Positions 16,724 to 28,035 are shown, numbered from the stretch's first letter. The stretch: DNA of 64,000 nucleotides from Prolixibacteraceae bacterium (GCA_018648265.1 JABGRN010000008.1:42298-106297); one strand, 5' to 3'. Program-made: numbers and translations. The notes: generated by a model not told the origin, from the sequence alone.

Positions 16724-19117
16724 ATGTGGATTAGGATTTCCGGGATTATTCTTCGGAATAAAATATTACTTCTTATAGTATTAGCATCGATTACCATTTT
16801 TTTGGGATACCATGCCCGGAAAGTGGAAATGTCGTATGAATATGCTCAGTTACTCCCTAAAAAAGATCAGGCATTTAAAGATTACCAGCGTTTTGTTGAG
16901 ATTTTTGGAGAAGAGGGGAATTTAATAATTATTGGAATCCAGGATTCGAATTTCTTTCAAATCGATCATTTTAAAAGTTGGAGAAAATTAAGTAACGACC
17001 TCGCTAAAGTGGAGGGGGTAGAAAATTTATTGACGGTATCCAACACTTATAATCTGGTAAAAAATACAAAGGAGAGGCAGTTTGAAATTGAAATGATTTT
17101 TCCCGATTCTGTTTCCAATCAGCAAGAACTGGACAAGTTTGCTGAAAAATTTAAAGGATTGCCATTTTACAAAGAAACCGTTTACAACGACGAAACGGAA
17201 ACCTATTTACTGGCCATCACAGTAAACAAAGATAAAATGATGTCGAAAGAACGGGAGCAGATGGTTAAATCTATTCAAAAAATCTGCCTTCAGTATGAAG
17301 TAAAAAACAATGCTCAACTACATTACTCCGGATTGCCATACATAAGAGTGGTGAATGCCATAAAAATCAGGAACGAATTATATTTATTTAGTGCGCTTGC
17401 ACTTGCCATTTGTATTATTGTGTTATTCTTTTTCTTTCGCTCTTTTAAGGCTGTATTTTTCCCTGTACTTATTGTGCTTGTGGGCGTGGTTTGGGCCCTG
17501 GGAATGTTGGCTCTTTTTGGGTACAAAATTACTTTGTTAACGGGGATGATTCCACCACTTTTAATTGTGATAGGAATCCCGAACAGTATTTACATGCTGA
17601 ATAAATTTCATCATGAATATGTTACCCACGGAAATAAAATAAAAGCACTTCAAAGAGTTATTATAAAAATTGGTAATGCCACCTTTTTAACTAACCTGAC
17701 TACTGCCTCTGGTTTTGCAACATTTATAATTGTTAAAAGCGATTTATTGAAACAGTTTGGGATAGTAGCTTCGTTAAATATTATGGGATTGTTTTTACTT
17801 TCCTTATTGCTAATCCCGATTATTTTTAGTTTCATCGATCCTCCATCTTCCAAACATGTCAGGCATCTGGAAAATAAATTTGTTTCTGGTATTATCGGGC
17901 ATTTAATAAAAATTACCCAAAACTATCGGAAGGTGGTTTACATTACAACAGTTATTATCGTTGGATTGGGCATTTATGGAATAACGCTGATAAAAAGCTC
18001 GGGATATATGGTTGACGATATTCAGGAAAGCGATCCGATTTATACCGATTTAAAATTTTTTGAAGATAATTTTGATGGATTGATGCCTCTTGAAATTATG
18101 GTCGATACCAAAAAACCAAGCGGGGCAATGCAATTATCTACTTTTAATAAAATCGATCAATTAGAAAAAAGACTGTCAGAATATCCTGAACTTTCCCCTC
18201 CGCTTTCTTTGTTAAATCTTTTAAAATTTTCGAAACAGGCCTTTTATAATGGTAAGGAAAATTATTACAGTTTGCCCAATAACCGCGAAAAGAATTTCAT
18301 TTTACAATATGCAGCCACCGGAGACAAGAATGCCGATTTATTACATTCGTTTTTAGACAGTTCGAAACAAATAACCCGGATTAGTATCAGGATGAAAGAT
18401 GTCGGTACAAAACGAATGGAAGAGTTATATTCCGGGTTTAAAGCCGATATTGATTCAATTTTCACGGCAGACAATTACGATGTTACCGTGACCGGCTCAA
18501 GCATTACTTTTTTTAAAGGAACTAAATATCTGATAAAAAACCTTTTTACCAGCCTTGCTCTGGCAATTCTTTTGATTTCTGCTTTTATGGCAATAATGTT
18601 TTCATCTTGGAGGATGGTAATTATGTCGTTGACACCCAATGTAATCCCTCTTATTTTTACGGCTGCAATAATGGGATTTGCCGACATTCCGATAAAAGCA
18701 TCAACAATTTTGGTTTTTAGTATTGCCTTTGGGATTTCGGTAGATAACACGATTCATTTTCTGGCAAAATACCGACAGGAACTAAATGCTACCAATTGGG
18801 ATATTCGTAAATCGGTTGTGCTGGCCTTAAAAGAGACCGGGGTTAGTATGTTTTATACATCGGTGGTTTTATTCTTTGGGTTTGGAATATTTACGCTTTC
18901 AAGTTTTGGCGGTACAGTGGCAATGGGAATTTTGGTTTCACTTACACTTCTTGTTGCCGTAACTTCAAATTTAATTTTATTACCATCGCTACTTACCGGT
19001 TTAGAAAGATTAACAACCACTCAGGCTTTTAAAGAACCTCTTCTGCACATTTACGACGAGGAAGAAGATATTGAACTGGAAGATCTTGAGATATTTTACG
19101 ATAAAAATAAAAAATAA
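16724..19117 (+). CDS. MMPL/RND-family membrane exporter
   Basis: This 797-residue membrane protein has the two-fold RND/MMPL layout: TM1, a large periplasmic loop, a block of TM segments (about residues 220-370), a second TM, a second loop, and a final TM block (about 625-765). It ends in an acidic cytoplasmic tail (DEEEDIELEDLE). It is shorter than AcrB-type pumps and resembles the predicted exporters of lipids or hopanoids in the RND superfamily. The next gene, a polyprenyl synthetase, begins 5 bp later, which hints at a lipid or isoprenoid-linked substrate; that link is inferred only from position. Confidence 0.82.
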   Translation: MWIRISGIILRNKILLLIVLASITIFLGYHARKVEMSYEYAQLLPKKDQAFKDYQRFVEIFGEEGNLIIIGIQDSNFFQIDHFKSWRKLSNDLAKVEGVENLLTVSNTYNLVKNTKERQFEIEMIFPDSVSNQQELDKFAEKFKGLPFYKETVYNDETETYLLAITVNKDKMMSKEREQMVKSIQKICLQYEVKNNAQLHYSGLPYIRVVNAIKIRNELYLFSALALAICIIVLFFFFRSFKAVFFPVLIVLVGVVWALGMLALFGYKITLLTGMIPPLLIVIGIPNSIYMLNKFHHEYVTHGNKIKALQRVIIKIGNATFLTNLTTASGFATFIIVKSDLLKQFGIVASLNIMGLFLLSLLLIPIIFSFIDPPSSKHVRHLENKFVSGIIGHLIKITQNYRKVVYITTVIIVGLGIYGITLIKSSGYMVDDIQESDPIYTDLKFFEDNFDGLMPLEIMVDTKKPSGAMQLSTFNKIDQLEKRLSEYPELSPPLSLLNLLKFSKQAFYNGKENYYSLPNNREKNFILQYAATGDKNADLLHSFLDSSKQITRISIRMKDVGTKRMEELYSGFKADIDSIFTADNYDVTVTGSSITFFKGTKYLIKNLFTSLALAILLISAFMAIMFSSWRMVIMSLTPNVIPLIFTAAIMGFADIPIKASTILVFSIAFGISVDNTIHFLAKYRQELNATNWDIRKSVVLALKETGVSMFYTSVVLFFGFGIFTLSSFGGTVAMGILVSLTLLVAVTSNLILLPSLLTGLERLTTTQAFKEPLLHIYDEEEDIELEDLEIFYDKNKK

Positions 19118-19122
19118 TTTTA

Positions 19123-20106
19123 ATGTATTCTGTAGAAGAATTACAGCAAATAATCAATCGCGAAATTGAACTGCGTTCAAAGGAATTAATAGAAAAACCA
19201 CCATTCGAACTTTATATTCCTGTTAAATATGCGCTTGAAATGGGAGGGAAAAGATTACGACCTGTACTCTTACTTCTGAGTTATAATTTGTTTTCCGATG
19301 AAATTTTAAATGCCTTACCGGCAGCTTTGGCAATTGAAGTGTTTCATAATTTTACCCTTTTGCACGACGATATTATGGACAAGGCAGATGTTAGAAGAAA
19401 TCAGTCAACAGTGCATAAAAATTTTGGCGAAAACAATGCAATCCTTTCAGGCGATGCCATGGCTTTTTTGTCGTACCGGTTTTTAATGGAAAGTAAATCG
19501 GAACGTTTGGTTGATGTTGCCAATTTGTTTACTTTAACAGCTATTGAAGTGTGCGAAGGACAACAATACGACATGGATTTTGAGTCCCTCATGAAAGTGA
19601 CAGAGGCTGAGTATCTGGAAATGATCAGGCTTAAAACAGCCGTTTTGTTAGCTTGTAGTTTAAAAACAGGTGCACTTTTGGCAAATGTTAACGAAAATGT
19701 TGCGAGCTTACTTTATAGTTTTGGGATAAATCTGGGTTTGGCTTTTCAATTACAAGATGATTTGTTGGATACTTTTGGAGACAAAAAAATGTTTGGGAAA
19801 AAAATTGGCGGCGATATTCTGGCAAATAAAAAAACATTTTTGCTGACAAAAGCTTTGGGAATGACTTCCAAAGTACAATTGAATGAACTCACCAAATGGT
19901 TAAATAAGAAGGAATTTAATCCTGAAGAAAAAATTTTAGCAGTCACAAAAATATATAATGAAATTGGAATTAAGGAATTGACCAAAAGAAAAATTGAATA
20001 CTACTTTAATGAATCTTCACAAACCCTTCAAGAAATACCAATTGATGATTATAAAAAACAACAACTTATTTTAATCGGTAAACAAATGCTTAATCGGAAC
20101 CATTAA
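19123..20106 (+). CDS. Trans-polyprenyl diphosphate synthase
   Basis: This 327-residue enzyme condenses isopentenyl diphosphate with an allylic diphosphate to give linear prenyl chains for menaquinone or other lipids. The first aspartate-rich motif is LLHDDIMDKADVRR and the second is LQDDLLDTFGD; the GGKRLRP motif that binds the diphosphate is also present. Chain length cannot be read reliably. It could be octaprenyl/heptaprenyl synthase (IspB-like) or a farnesyl/geranylgeranyl enzyme. It lies 5 bp after the MMPL exporter and is probably co-transcribed. Confidence 0.9.
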   Translation: MYSVEELQQIINREIELRSKELIEKPPFELYIPVKYALEMGGKRLRPVLLLLSYNLFSDEILNALPAALAIEVFHNFTLLHDDIMDKADVRRNQSTVHKNFGENNAILSGDAMAFLSYRFLMESKSERLVDVANLFTLTAIEVCEGQQYDMDFESLMKVTEAEYLEMIRLKTAVLLACSLKTGALLANVNENVASLLYSFGINLGLAFQLQDDLLDTFGDKKMFGKKIGGDILANKKTFLLTKALGMTSKVQLNELTKWLNKKEFNPEEKILAVTKIYNEIGIKELTKRKIEYYFNESSQTLQEIPIDDYKKQQLILIGKQMLNRNH

Positions 20107-20142
20107 GAAAATTAAATTTACCTCAAAAACCACCATTTTTAA

Positions 20143-20172
20143 TTGCACAAAAGTAAAACAATACTAATTTTG
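20143..20172 (+). promoter_or_regulatory. Bacteroidota-type promoter upstream of atpD
   Basis: A TTG at 20143-20145 is followed after 19 bases by TAATTTTG at 20165-20172. This fits the Bacteroidota consensus (TTTG, 17-23 bases, TAnnTTTG). It is 58 bp upstream of the atpD start codon. Confidence 0.6.
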
Positions 20173-20229
20173 CTGGGCATTAAATTTATTGGCAATTTCT
20201 ATTCAATTGGTTTAAAAATCAAAACATAA

Positions 20230-21735
<1,506 letters not shown>

Positions 21736-21751
21736 TTTTAAATAATCGCCC

Positions 21752-21994
21752 ATGTTTCTTGAAATAATAACACCCGATAAAAAAATATTTGAAGGTGAAG
21801 TAAAAAGAGTTCAACTCCCGGGGAGCAAAGGTAGTTTTGAAATTTTGAAAAACCACGCACCAATTATTTCAACCCTCGACAAAGGAACAATAAAAATAGT
21901 TGACGAGAGTGGAAATGTGAAACGATTTGATGTTGATGGTGGGGTTATTGAGAATAAAACAAATAAAATTATTGTATTGGTTGAAACAGCATAA
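21752..21994 (+). CDS. atpC: F1Fo ATP synthase epsilon subunit, short form
   Basis: This 80-residue protein is the epsilon (delta/epsilon) subunit of F1 with only the N-terminal beta-sandwich domain (LEIITPDKKIFEGEV, LPGSKGSFEILKNHAP). The C-terminal helical hairpin that inhibits ATP hydrolysis in longer epsilon subunits is absent. This short form is usual in Bacteroidota. It pairs with atpD and is followed by a transcription terminator. Confidence 0.95.
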   Translation: MFLEIITPDKKIFEGEVKRVQLPGSKGSFEILKNHAPIISTLDKGTIKIVDESGNVKRFDVDGGVIENKTNKIIVLVETA

Positions 21995-22020
21995 AGAAGG
22001 AAATAAAAAATTACTATATT

Positions 22021-22057
22021 ACCCCTTAGAAATCAAATTCTTCGGGGTTTTTGTTTT
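22021..22057 (+). terminator. Intrinsic terminator after atpC
   Basis: ACCCCTTAGAA and TTCTTCGGGGT pair as an imperfect stem with loop ATCAAA, followed by a T-rich run (TTTTTGTTTT). It lies 27 bp after the atpC stop. Confidence 0.75.
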
Positions 22058-22063
22058 AATAAT

Positions 22064-23047
22064 GTGAAAATTAAATTTCTTGTCATACGGTTTAGTTCTA
22101 TCGGCGACATTGTGTTAACCACTCCCGTAGTCCGTTACCTAAAACAACAGGTTGATAATGTTGAAATACATTTTGCAACCAAACAAAAACATGCTCCGAT
22201 TTTAAATTCAAATCCTTATATCGACAAAATCCATGTTTTAGGTGAAAATATAAATGACCTGATTGTTGAATTGCAGGAAGAGAAATTAGATTACATTATC
22301 GATTTGCATCAAAATTTTAGAAGTAACCGGATTAAAAGACGGCTAAAATTACCGGCATTTTCCTTTAACAAACTTAATTTTCAAAAATTTCTCCTTATCC
22401 AGTTTAAAATAAATAAACTACCCGATAAACATATTGTTGACCGATATTTGGAAACACTTTTAACTTTCGATGTAAAGAATGATGGAAAGGGTTTAGATCA
22501 TTTTATCCCTGAAAATGAAGCATTTAAAGTAGCAGATTTACCTGTTAATTTTCAAAAAGGATTTGTTGCATTTGTGATTGCCGGGACTTACACAACAAAA
22601 AAACTTCCGGTTAGTAAAGTTTCAGAAATTTGCAAAGAAATTGAATTTCCCGTTATTCTTTTAGGCGGAAAAAATGAATTCGACGAAGGCGAAAAAATAC
22701 TTTCGCAATCAAAAGGAAATGTACTTAATTATGCAGGAAAAATAAGTTTAAACGAATCTGCATCTTTGGTCCGCAGAGCGAATATTGTTTTAACAAACGA
22801 TACCGGATTAATGCACATTGCTGCAGCATTCAAGAAAAAAATCCTGTCGTTTTGGGGAAACACTGTCCCTGATTTTGGAATGTTTCCCTACCAGCCACAC
22901 CCTGATTCAAAAATCATGGAATTAAAGAATTTGAAATGCAGGCCCTGTTCTAAACTGGGCTACAAAAAATGTCCTAAAAAGCATTTTAAATGCATGATGG
23001 ATCTGGATACAAATGAAGTTGTTTTATGGGTGAATGAGAATTTCTAA
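22064..23047 (+). CDS. Glycosyltransferase family 9 (heptosyltransferase-like)
   Basis: This 327-residue GT9 enzyme has the family opening FLVIRFSSIGDIVLTTPVVR, a GKISLNESASLVRRA region and the ANIVLTNDTGLMHIAAAF donor-site motif. GT9 members transfer ADP-heptose or related sugars to the lipopolysaccharide core at the inner membrane. The start is GTG at 22064; no ATG lies in a suitable place, and the overlapping ATG at 22062 is followed at once by a stop. The C-terminal CRPCSKLGYKKCPKKHFKCM is a cysteine cluster also seen in other GT9 proteins. Acceptor and exact sugar are unknown. Confidence 0.88.
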   Translation: MKIKFLVIRFSSIGDIVLTTPVVRYLKQQVDNVEIHFATKQKHAPILNSNPYIDKIHVLGENINDLIVELQEEKLDYIIDLHQNFRSNRIKRRLKLPAFSFNKLNFQKFLLIQFKINKLPDKHIVDRYLETLLTFDVKNDGKGLDHFIPENEAFKVADLPVNFQKGFVAFVIAGTYTTKKLPVSKVSEICKEIEFPVILLGGKNEFDEGEKILSQSKGNVLNYAGKISLNESASLVRRANIVLTNDTGLMHIAAAFKKKILSFWGNTVPDFGMFPYQPHPDSKIMELKNLKCRPCSKLGYKKCPKKHFKCMMDLDTNEVVLWVNENF

Positions 23048-23273
23048 TAAATTAGAATACTTTTCAAATATTTATCCACAGATTTGACACTTTCTCTTGA
23101 TAAAATTTAAACCGATTAATCTCCTATTTCAGTCTTAATCTTTAAAATTGAAATTAGAATTACAATTCAACGAACGTTTTCTACAACTGAGAAAGTAGAT
23201 AGCGCTTTCACAGATTTTACATTTCTAGAACCACTCTTTGCAAATATTTTTGTGCCAGAAACATTTAGAATCA

Positions 23274-23918
23274 ATGATGATTAGAAAACAGAATTTAGAA
23301 ATGTTGTTAATCCTTATTTTTGTTTTTGCAGGATTGCAAGGTTTTTCAAAAAACAGTAAAACAGGGAATAATGCAGAATGGTATCTGGCAGCAAAATCAG
23401 AAGGGATTTCGCTTTATTATCGATGGATAAATTTAGGAGATTCAATCAAATCTAGAGAAATGAAAGCTGAATTTACCATCGATGCTGAAATTCCTGAAAT
23501 TCTCTCACATTTTAGTAATACCGAGAGTTATAAAAACTGGGCTGCGGGAATTAAAAAATGCAGCATTACAAAAATCAGCGATTCGGTTTGGTTTACACAC
23601 ACGGTAATGAATTATCCGTGGCCTTTTAAACAAAAGGATTTAGTAACCCGGCATTTGGTCGAACAAAATGGGCTGAATGCAACCATTGAGATTGAAGCTG
23701 CCCCTGATTTTTTCTCAGAAACAAAAGGAATTGAAAGGTTGAAAAATTATCAGGGAACATGGTTTCTTTCAGCCAGAAAAAATGGTTCAACGAAAGTAGA
23801 TTACCGTATTATTTCATTCACTAAACTCATGTTTCCACGATTTGTTCAAGACCCAATTGTTCAGAAACTTAGCATTAATTCGTTGGTTAATTTAAAACAA
23901 TTAGCCGAAAAGAAATGA
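23274..23918 (+). CDS. Exported START/SRPBCC-domain protein
   Basis: This 214-residue protein has an N-terminal hydrophobic segment (LLILIFVFAGLQGFS), probably a signal peptide, followed by a START-like lipid-binding domain (FTIDAEIPEILSHFSNTESYKNW, HTVMNYPWPFKQKD, VDYRIISFTKL). I chose ATG 23274; the frame is open a further 36 bases, but the residues there do not look like a signal start. Proteins of this type bind hydrophobic ligands. It is the first gene of a tight cluster with DUF2062, SDR and epimerase genes, overlapping the next gene by four bases. Ligand unknown. Confidence 0.78.
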   Translation: MMIRKQNLEMLLILIFVFAGLQGFSKNSKTGNNAEWYLAAKSEGISLYYRWINLGDSIKSREMKAEFTIDAEIPEILSHFSNTESYKNWAAGIKKCSITKISDSVWFTHTVMNYPWPFKQKDLVTRHLVEQNGLNATIEIEAAPDFFSETKGIERLKNYQGTWFLSARKNGSTKVDYRIISFTKLMFPRFVQDPIVQKLSINSLVNLKQLAEKK

Positions 23919-24361
23919 TGAACAAAGAAAACAAAAAGAAAGGTTTCAAAGAGCTCCTCAAATTGAAGGGAGAACCTAAAATTGTTGCCAAAGGATTTGC
24001 TTTGGGTTCGTTTGTTGGAATGCTTCCATTTCCCGGATTTCAATGGGTGATTTCGGCAACTCTTGCTACAATTTTGCGCTATAACAGAACGGCAGCAATT
24101 GCAGGGGTATTTAATACAAACATGGCAACCGGAGCGTTTATATTCGCATTTAATTATTGGTTGGGAAGAAAGATTTTAGGAATTGAATCATTATTCCAAA
24201 TGCCAGATCGTATAAACCTTAGTTTTGCAAAAACAGTTATAAGTGCAGGTCCCGATGTGTTTTTATCACTTTTATTAGGTGGATTAATTACCGGGAGTTT
24301 TGCTCTGTTTATCGGATACTATCTCTCTCTTTCAATATTAAAAAGAAAAAATAAAAAGTGA
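23915..24361 (+). CDS. DUF2062 membrane protein
   Basis: This 148-residue DUF2062 protein has two to three hydrophobic segments and the family pattern (GFALGSFVGMLPFPGFQW, then FNTNMATGAFIFAFNYWLGRKILG). The function of the family is not established; members often sit with glycosyltransferases or lipid genes. It overlaps the START gene (ATGA) and shares one base with the next ATG, so the genes are probably translated together. Confidence 0.85.
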   Translation: MMNKENKKKGFKELLKLKGEPKIVAKGFALGSFVGMLPFPGFQWVISATLATILRYNRTAAIAGVFNTNMATGAFIFAFNYWLGRKILGIESLFQMPDRINLSFAKTVISAGPDVFLSLLLGGLITGSFALFIGYYLSLSILKRKNKK

Positions 24362-25176
24362 TGAAAACTAATAAATACACACTAATTACCGGGGCAAGTA
24401 CAGGGTTAGGTAAACAACTTGCAATTGAATGCGCAAAATTGGGTAGAAACCTTATATTAACCGCATTGCCCAATGAACAAATTAAAAAATTGGGTGAAGA
24501 TATTTCAAATGAATATAAGGTTAAAGTTCAAACCTACGAAACAGATCTAACGCAAGAAGGAGCAGTAAAAAGCTTAAGTCTAACTATTTCTGCAAAGTAC
24601 GAAATTAACATGCTGATTAATAATGCAGGAGTGGGAGGCACCTTACCATTTCTTGAGGCAACTCCCGATAATATCGACCAAATTGTATTATTAAACATGC
24701 GGGCAATGGTATTGCTAACACGGTTTCTTTTACCAAATTTAAAAAAACAAAAGAAAGCTTATATCCTGAATATTGCAAGCATGGCATCTTTCGGACCAAT
24801 GCCGTTTAAAACAGTTTACCCGGCTTCAAAAGCGTTTGTTTATTCCTTTTCGCGAGGGCTTGGTGCAGAATTAAGAGGAACAGGAGTTGTTGTTAGTGTC
24901 GCTCATCCGGGCGGAATGAAAACCAATCCGGAGGTTACCCGCCGAATTGAGAAACACAGTAAACTTATTCAGGCAACCACTTTGTCAACTCAAAAAGTGG
25001 CTAAGATTTGTATTCGGCAATTGCTAAAAAACGATGAGCTGATAATTCCCGGATTTATGAATAAAGTGAGTTGGGTTATATTGAAAATAATTCCGGTTTG
25101 GATGAGATTGATTATTATGCGTTCTTCGTTACAAAGCGAATTACAGGATTCTAAACAAATTATTCAGGTAGCTTAA
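24361..25176 (+). CDS. Short-chain dehydrogenase/reductase
   Basis: This 271-residue SDR oxidoreductase has the cofactor-binding motif TGASTGLGKQ, the NNAG motif (LINNAGVGG), and the catalytic serine, tyrosine and lysine in NIASMASFGPMPFKTVYPASKAF. It has an extra C-terminal hydrophobic stretch (VSWVILKIIPVWMRLIIM) that may attach it to the membrane, as in lipid-acting SDRs. The ATG at 24361 is preferred to a GTG three bases earlier. The substrate is unknown; position with a START protein and an epimerase suggests a lipid or sterol-like molecule. Confidence 0.88.
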   Translation: MKTNKYTLITGASTGLGKQLAIECAKLGRNLILTALPNEQIKKLGEDISNEYKVKVQTYETDLTQEGAVKSLSLTISAKYEINMLINNAGVGGTLPFLEATPDNIDQIVLLNMRAMVLLTRFLLPNLKKQKKAYILNIASMASFGPMPFKTVYPASKAFVYSFSRGLGAELRGTGVVVSVAHPGGMKTNPEVTRRIEKHSKLIQATTLSTQKVAKICIRQLLKNDELIIPGFMNKVSWVILKIIPVWMRLIIMRSSLQSELQDSKQIIQVA

Positions 25177-25177
25177 A

Positions 25178-26167
25178 ATGAAGAAAGTTTTAGTAACTGG
25201 TGCAAACGGATTTTTAGGGTCGCATGTTGTTGGGACAATGTTAAATTCCCAATATCAAGTTCGTGCAATAGTCCGAAAAGGGAGTAATTTGAAAGCTTTG
25301 GGAGAGCTGAACTATGAACTTTTTGAAGGTCAGATAACCAAAAAATCAGATGTTGAGAAAGCAGTTAAAGGTTGTAGTTTTGTTATACATGTTGCTGCAC
25401 GCACAGCACAAACTCCATCAAATTTGGAAGCATTCAGAAAGCCAAATATAGATAGTACTCGATTTTTAATTGATGCGTGTAAAAAATACGATGTTAAAAG
25501 ATTTGTATTTGTCAGCACTGCCAATTGTTTTGGAAATGGTACCAAAAAAAATCCGGGCGATGAAAAAAAGCCCTTTTTATCGTGGTTAAAAAACTCGGGA
25601 TATGCTTACAGTAAATATCTGGCTCAGCAAATGGTTTTAAAAGAAACGGTTGAAAATAAATTTGATGCAGTAATTGTAAACCCAACTTTTTTAATTGGTG
25701 CAAATGATATAAAACCCAGCAGCGGACAAATTTTCTCTCATGTTTTGAATAAAAAAATAGCATTTTATCCACCTGGAGGAAAGAATTTTGTAGATGTCGA
25801 AACTGTCGTAAATGGTATAATAAGTGCTTTGGAAAAAGGCAGAAAAGGAGAGTGTTATTTATTGGCTGGAGAGAATCATTCGTATAAAGATTTCTTTCGA
25901 ATGATTAAAAAAATCACTGGACAAAAAACAATTTTAATTCCAATACCAAAATTAGTGTTACTAATTTTAGGATGGTTTGGTAGTTTCTTCGAAAAGGTTT
26001 TGAAAACCCCAGTTCAACTATCTTATACAAATGCAAGAATGCTTTGCACAGGTAATTATTTTACCCCGGAAAAAGCAATTAATGAATTGGGTTTTCAAAT
26101 TACCTCAACTAAATATTCAGTCGAAAAAGCTATCTTGTGGTTTCATTCCAATAATTATTTCAAATAA
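25178..26167 (+). CDS. NAD-dependent epimerase/dehydratase family protein (extended SDR)
   Basis: This 329-residue extended SDR has the TGANGFLGSHV cofactor motif, VIHVAARTA, FVSTANCFGN and the YAYSKYLAQQM catalytic tyrosine-lysine pair. It resembles the dihydroflavonol-reductase / 3-beta-hydroxysteroid dehydrogenase / HpnA group more than sugar epimerases, but I cannot fix the substrate. It starts 2 bp after the SDR gene and precedes the histidine kinase by 5 bp. Confidence 0.85.
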   Translation: MKKVLVTGANGFLGSHVVGTMLNSQYQVRAIVRKGSNLKALGELNYELFEGQITKKSDVEKAVKGCSFVIHVAARTAQTPSNLEAFRKPNIDSTRFLIDACKKYDVKRFVFVSTANCFGNGTKKNPGDEKKPFLSWLKNSGYAYSKYLAQQMVLKETVENKFDAVIVNPTFLIGANDIKPSSGQIFSHVLNKKIAFYPPGGKNFVDVETVVNGIISALEKGRKGECYLLAGENHSYKDFFRMIKKITGQKTILIPIPKLVLLILGWFGSFFEKVLKTPVQLSYTNARMLCTGNYFTPEKAINELGFQITSTKYSVEKAILWFHSNNYFK

Positions 26168-26172
26168 TCAGA

Positions 26173-27243
26173 ATGGTTAACACAAGTAAAATATGGGTTC
26201 GTTTTTTGGTTGTTTTTCTTTTTCATCTTATAATTAAAAGTTTCGATCGTTCTTATCCGGGAGGGCCATTTGAATTGAATTTACGAAGCCTTGTTTTTTC
26301 GTTATTGTTTATCAGTTATGGACTGTTATTGTGGTATTTAGCAGAGTCGTTCGATAGTAAACTTCATAGTTGGATGAGAAACCCCGAAGGTAATCGTAGA
26401 AAAATGATCGTCATAACATTATTTCATTCAATATTTGCTTTTGTATTTATGGTTTCCCTGAATTACTTGTATCGGTTTAGTGATACATATTTGTTTGAGA
26501 ATGCTTCAGGGTGGAATGATATTTCATTTTTTAATCCTGAATTAACAGTTTCATTAACTATTATATATTTGGTAGTTTTTGGTTTCGACAGCTATTCCCA
26601 AATCAGAATTAAATTACAAGAAGGATTATTAAAAACTGAGCAATTAGAAAAAGAGAGTATTTTGGCGCAATATCAGGCATTAAAAGCTCAAATTGAACCT
26701 CATTTTTTATTTAACAGTCTCAGCGTCCTTTCTTCGCTGGTGCATGAAGATGCAGATCTCTCCTCCAATTTTATTATAAAACTATCGAAAACGCTGCGGT
26801 ATATTATTGAAAAAAACGAGTTTCATTTGGTTAAACTTAAGGAGGAACTGGAATTTATAGATGCATACTTTTTTCTTATAAAAACGCGGTTAGACAATGG
26901 TGTTTTTTTAGAAAACAAGTTAGAAAAATCGTTTGTTGAAACCACTTTTATTCCTCCTGCAACATTACAGTTACTTGTCGAAAATGCGGTAAATCACAAC
27001 AAATACAATCCTGAAAATCCTTTAATTATTCAAATTGAAAAAGAAGGTGATTTTATTGTGGTAAGGAATAATCTGAATCCAAGAGAAATTCTGGAGTCTT
27101 CTACCAGGCAAGGGTTAAAAAATGTAGCCAGACGTTATGAATTGATTTCAGAATTAAAAGTTGATATTAATAAAACCAACACGGTATTTACTGTAAAAAT
27201 ACCAGTGTTAAACCAATCGGATTATGAACGTTTTAATATTTGA
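26173..27243 (+). CDS. LytS-type sensor histidine kinase
   Basis: This 356-residue sensor has four predicted membrane segments in the first 140 residues, no clear extracellular domain, a short coiled coil (KLQEGLLKTEQLEKES), and the His-kinase domain of the LytS/YehU type. H177 in QIEPHFLFNSL is the phosphorylated histidine; LLVENAVNHNKYNP is the N-box and GLKNVARRYELI the G-box region. It overlaps its response regulator by 20 bases, so the two form a pair. The signal is unknown. Its position just after the SDR/epimerase genes suggests it may control them. Confidence 0.9.
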   Translation: MVNTSKIWVRFLVVFLFHLIIKSFDRSYPGGPFELNLRSLVFSLLFISYGLLLWYLAESFDSKLHSWMRNPEGNRRKMIVITLFHSIFAFVFMVSLNYLYRFSDTYLFENASGWNDISFFNPELTVSLTIIYLVVFGFDSYSQIRIKLQEGLLKTEQLEKESILAQYQALKAQIEPHFLFNSLSVLSSLVHEDADLSSNFIIKLSKTLRYIIEKNEFHLVKLKEELEFIDAYFFLIKTRLDNGVFLENKLEKSFVETTFIPPATLQLLVENAVNHNKYNPENPLIIQIEKEGDFIVVRNNLNPREILESSTRQGLKNVARRYELISELKVDINKTNTVFTVKIPVLNQSDYERFNI

Positions 27244-27979
27244 AGATGAAAAACATACGGCAACCCGGCTAATTAAGTTGTTAAAAAAATACGATTCTAA
27301 AATTAACGTGCTTGATGTAATTGGCTCTGTGAAACATGGGATTGATTGGTATCGAAACAATCCATTTCCCGATCTGGTATTTCAGGATATTTTGTTAAAT
27401 GATGGAAACTGTTTCGAAATTTTTGAAAAAGTAAAAGTAGAAATCCCCGTAATTTTCACAACTGCATACAACGAATTTGCACTTCAATCATTTAAGTTGA
27501 ACAGCATCGACTACATTGTTAAACCGTATGATTTTCAGGATATAAAAAAGGCACTCGACAAATTCAAAAACTTCAGAAAAATGTTTATAGCACCCGAAAA
27601 TGAATTGCTGAAAAGTATTATTCAATCAAAAAATCCGGAAACAAAAAAGCGGTTTCTGGTAAAACTGGGAGACAAATTCAGCTCGGTGAAAAGTAAAGAC
27701 ATTGCCTGGTTTATGTACGATGAGGGTGTAACTTTTGCTTTTACTTTTGAAAATACACGTTTCCCTGTAAATTACTCAGTCGATCAGCTTTCGGAACTTC
27801 TCGATGCAGATAATTTTTTTCAAATTAACAGGAAATATATTTTGAATTTTGAAAGTATTAGAAATATCCACACCTATTTTAATAGCCGTTTAAAACTGGA
27901 AATTGTCCCAAAACCTGAGGAAGATTTGGTTGTCAGCCGCGAACGCGTTAAGGATTTTAAAGCTTGGTTAGATCGGTAA
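27224..27979 (+). CDS. LytTR-family response regulator
   Basis: This 251-residue regulator has a receiver domain (FEDEKH at the start, D55 in VFQDI as the likely phosphorylation site, TAYNEFALQSF and KPYDF) and a C-terminal LytTR DNA-binding domain (FLVKLGDKFSSVKSKDIAWF, FQINRKYILNFESI). LytTR proteins bind paired direct repeats; I did not find an obvious pair near the cluster. It is transcribed with the kinase gene. Confidence 0.9.
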   Translation: MNVLIFEDEKHTATRLIKLLKKYDSKINVLDVIGSVKHGIDWYRNNPFPDLVFQDILLNDGNCFEIFEKVKVEIPVIFTTAYNEFALQSFKLNSIDYIVKPYDFQDIKKALDKFKNFRKMFIAPENELLKSIIQSKNPETKKRFLVKLGDKFSSVKSKDIAWFMYDEGVTFAFTFENTRFPVNYSVDQLSELLDADNFFQINRKYILNFESIRNIHTYFNSRLKLEIVPKPEEDLVVSRERVKDFKAWLDR

Positions 27980-28035
27980 TTATGCTGAGGAATTCCTAAA
28001 ATTACTATTAACATTCACGCGAATCAGAATTCGTA

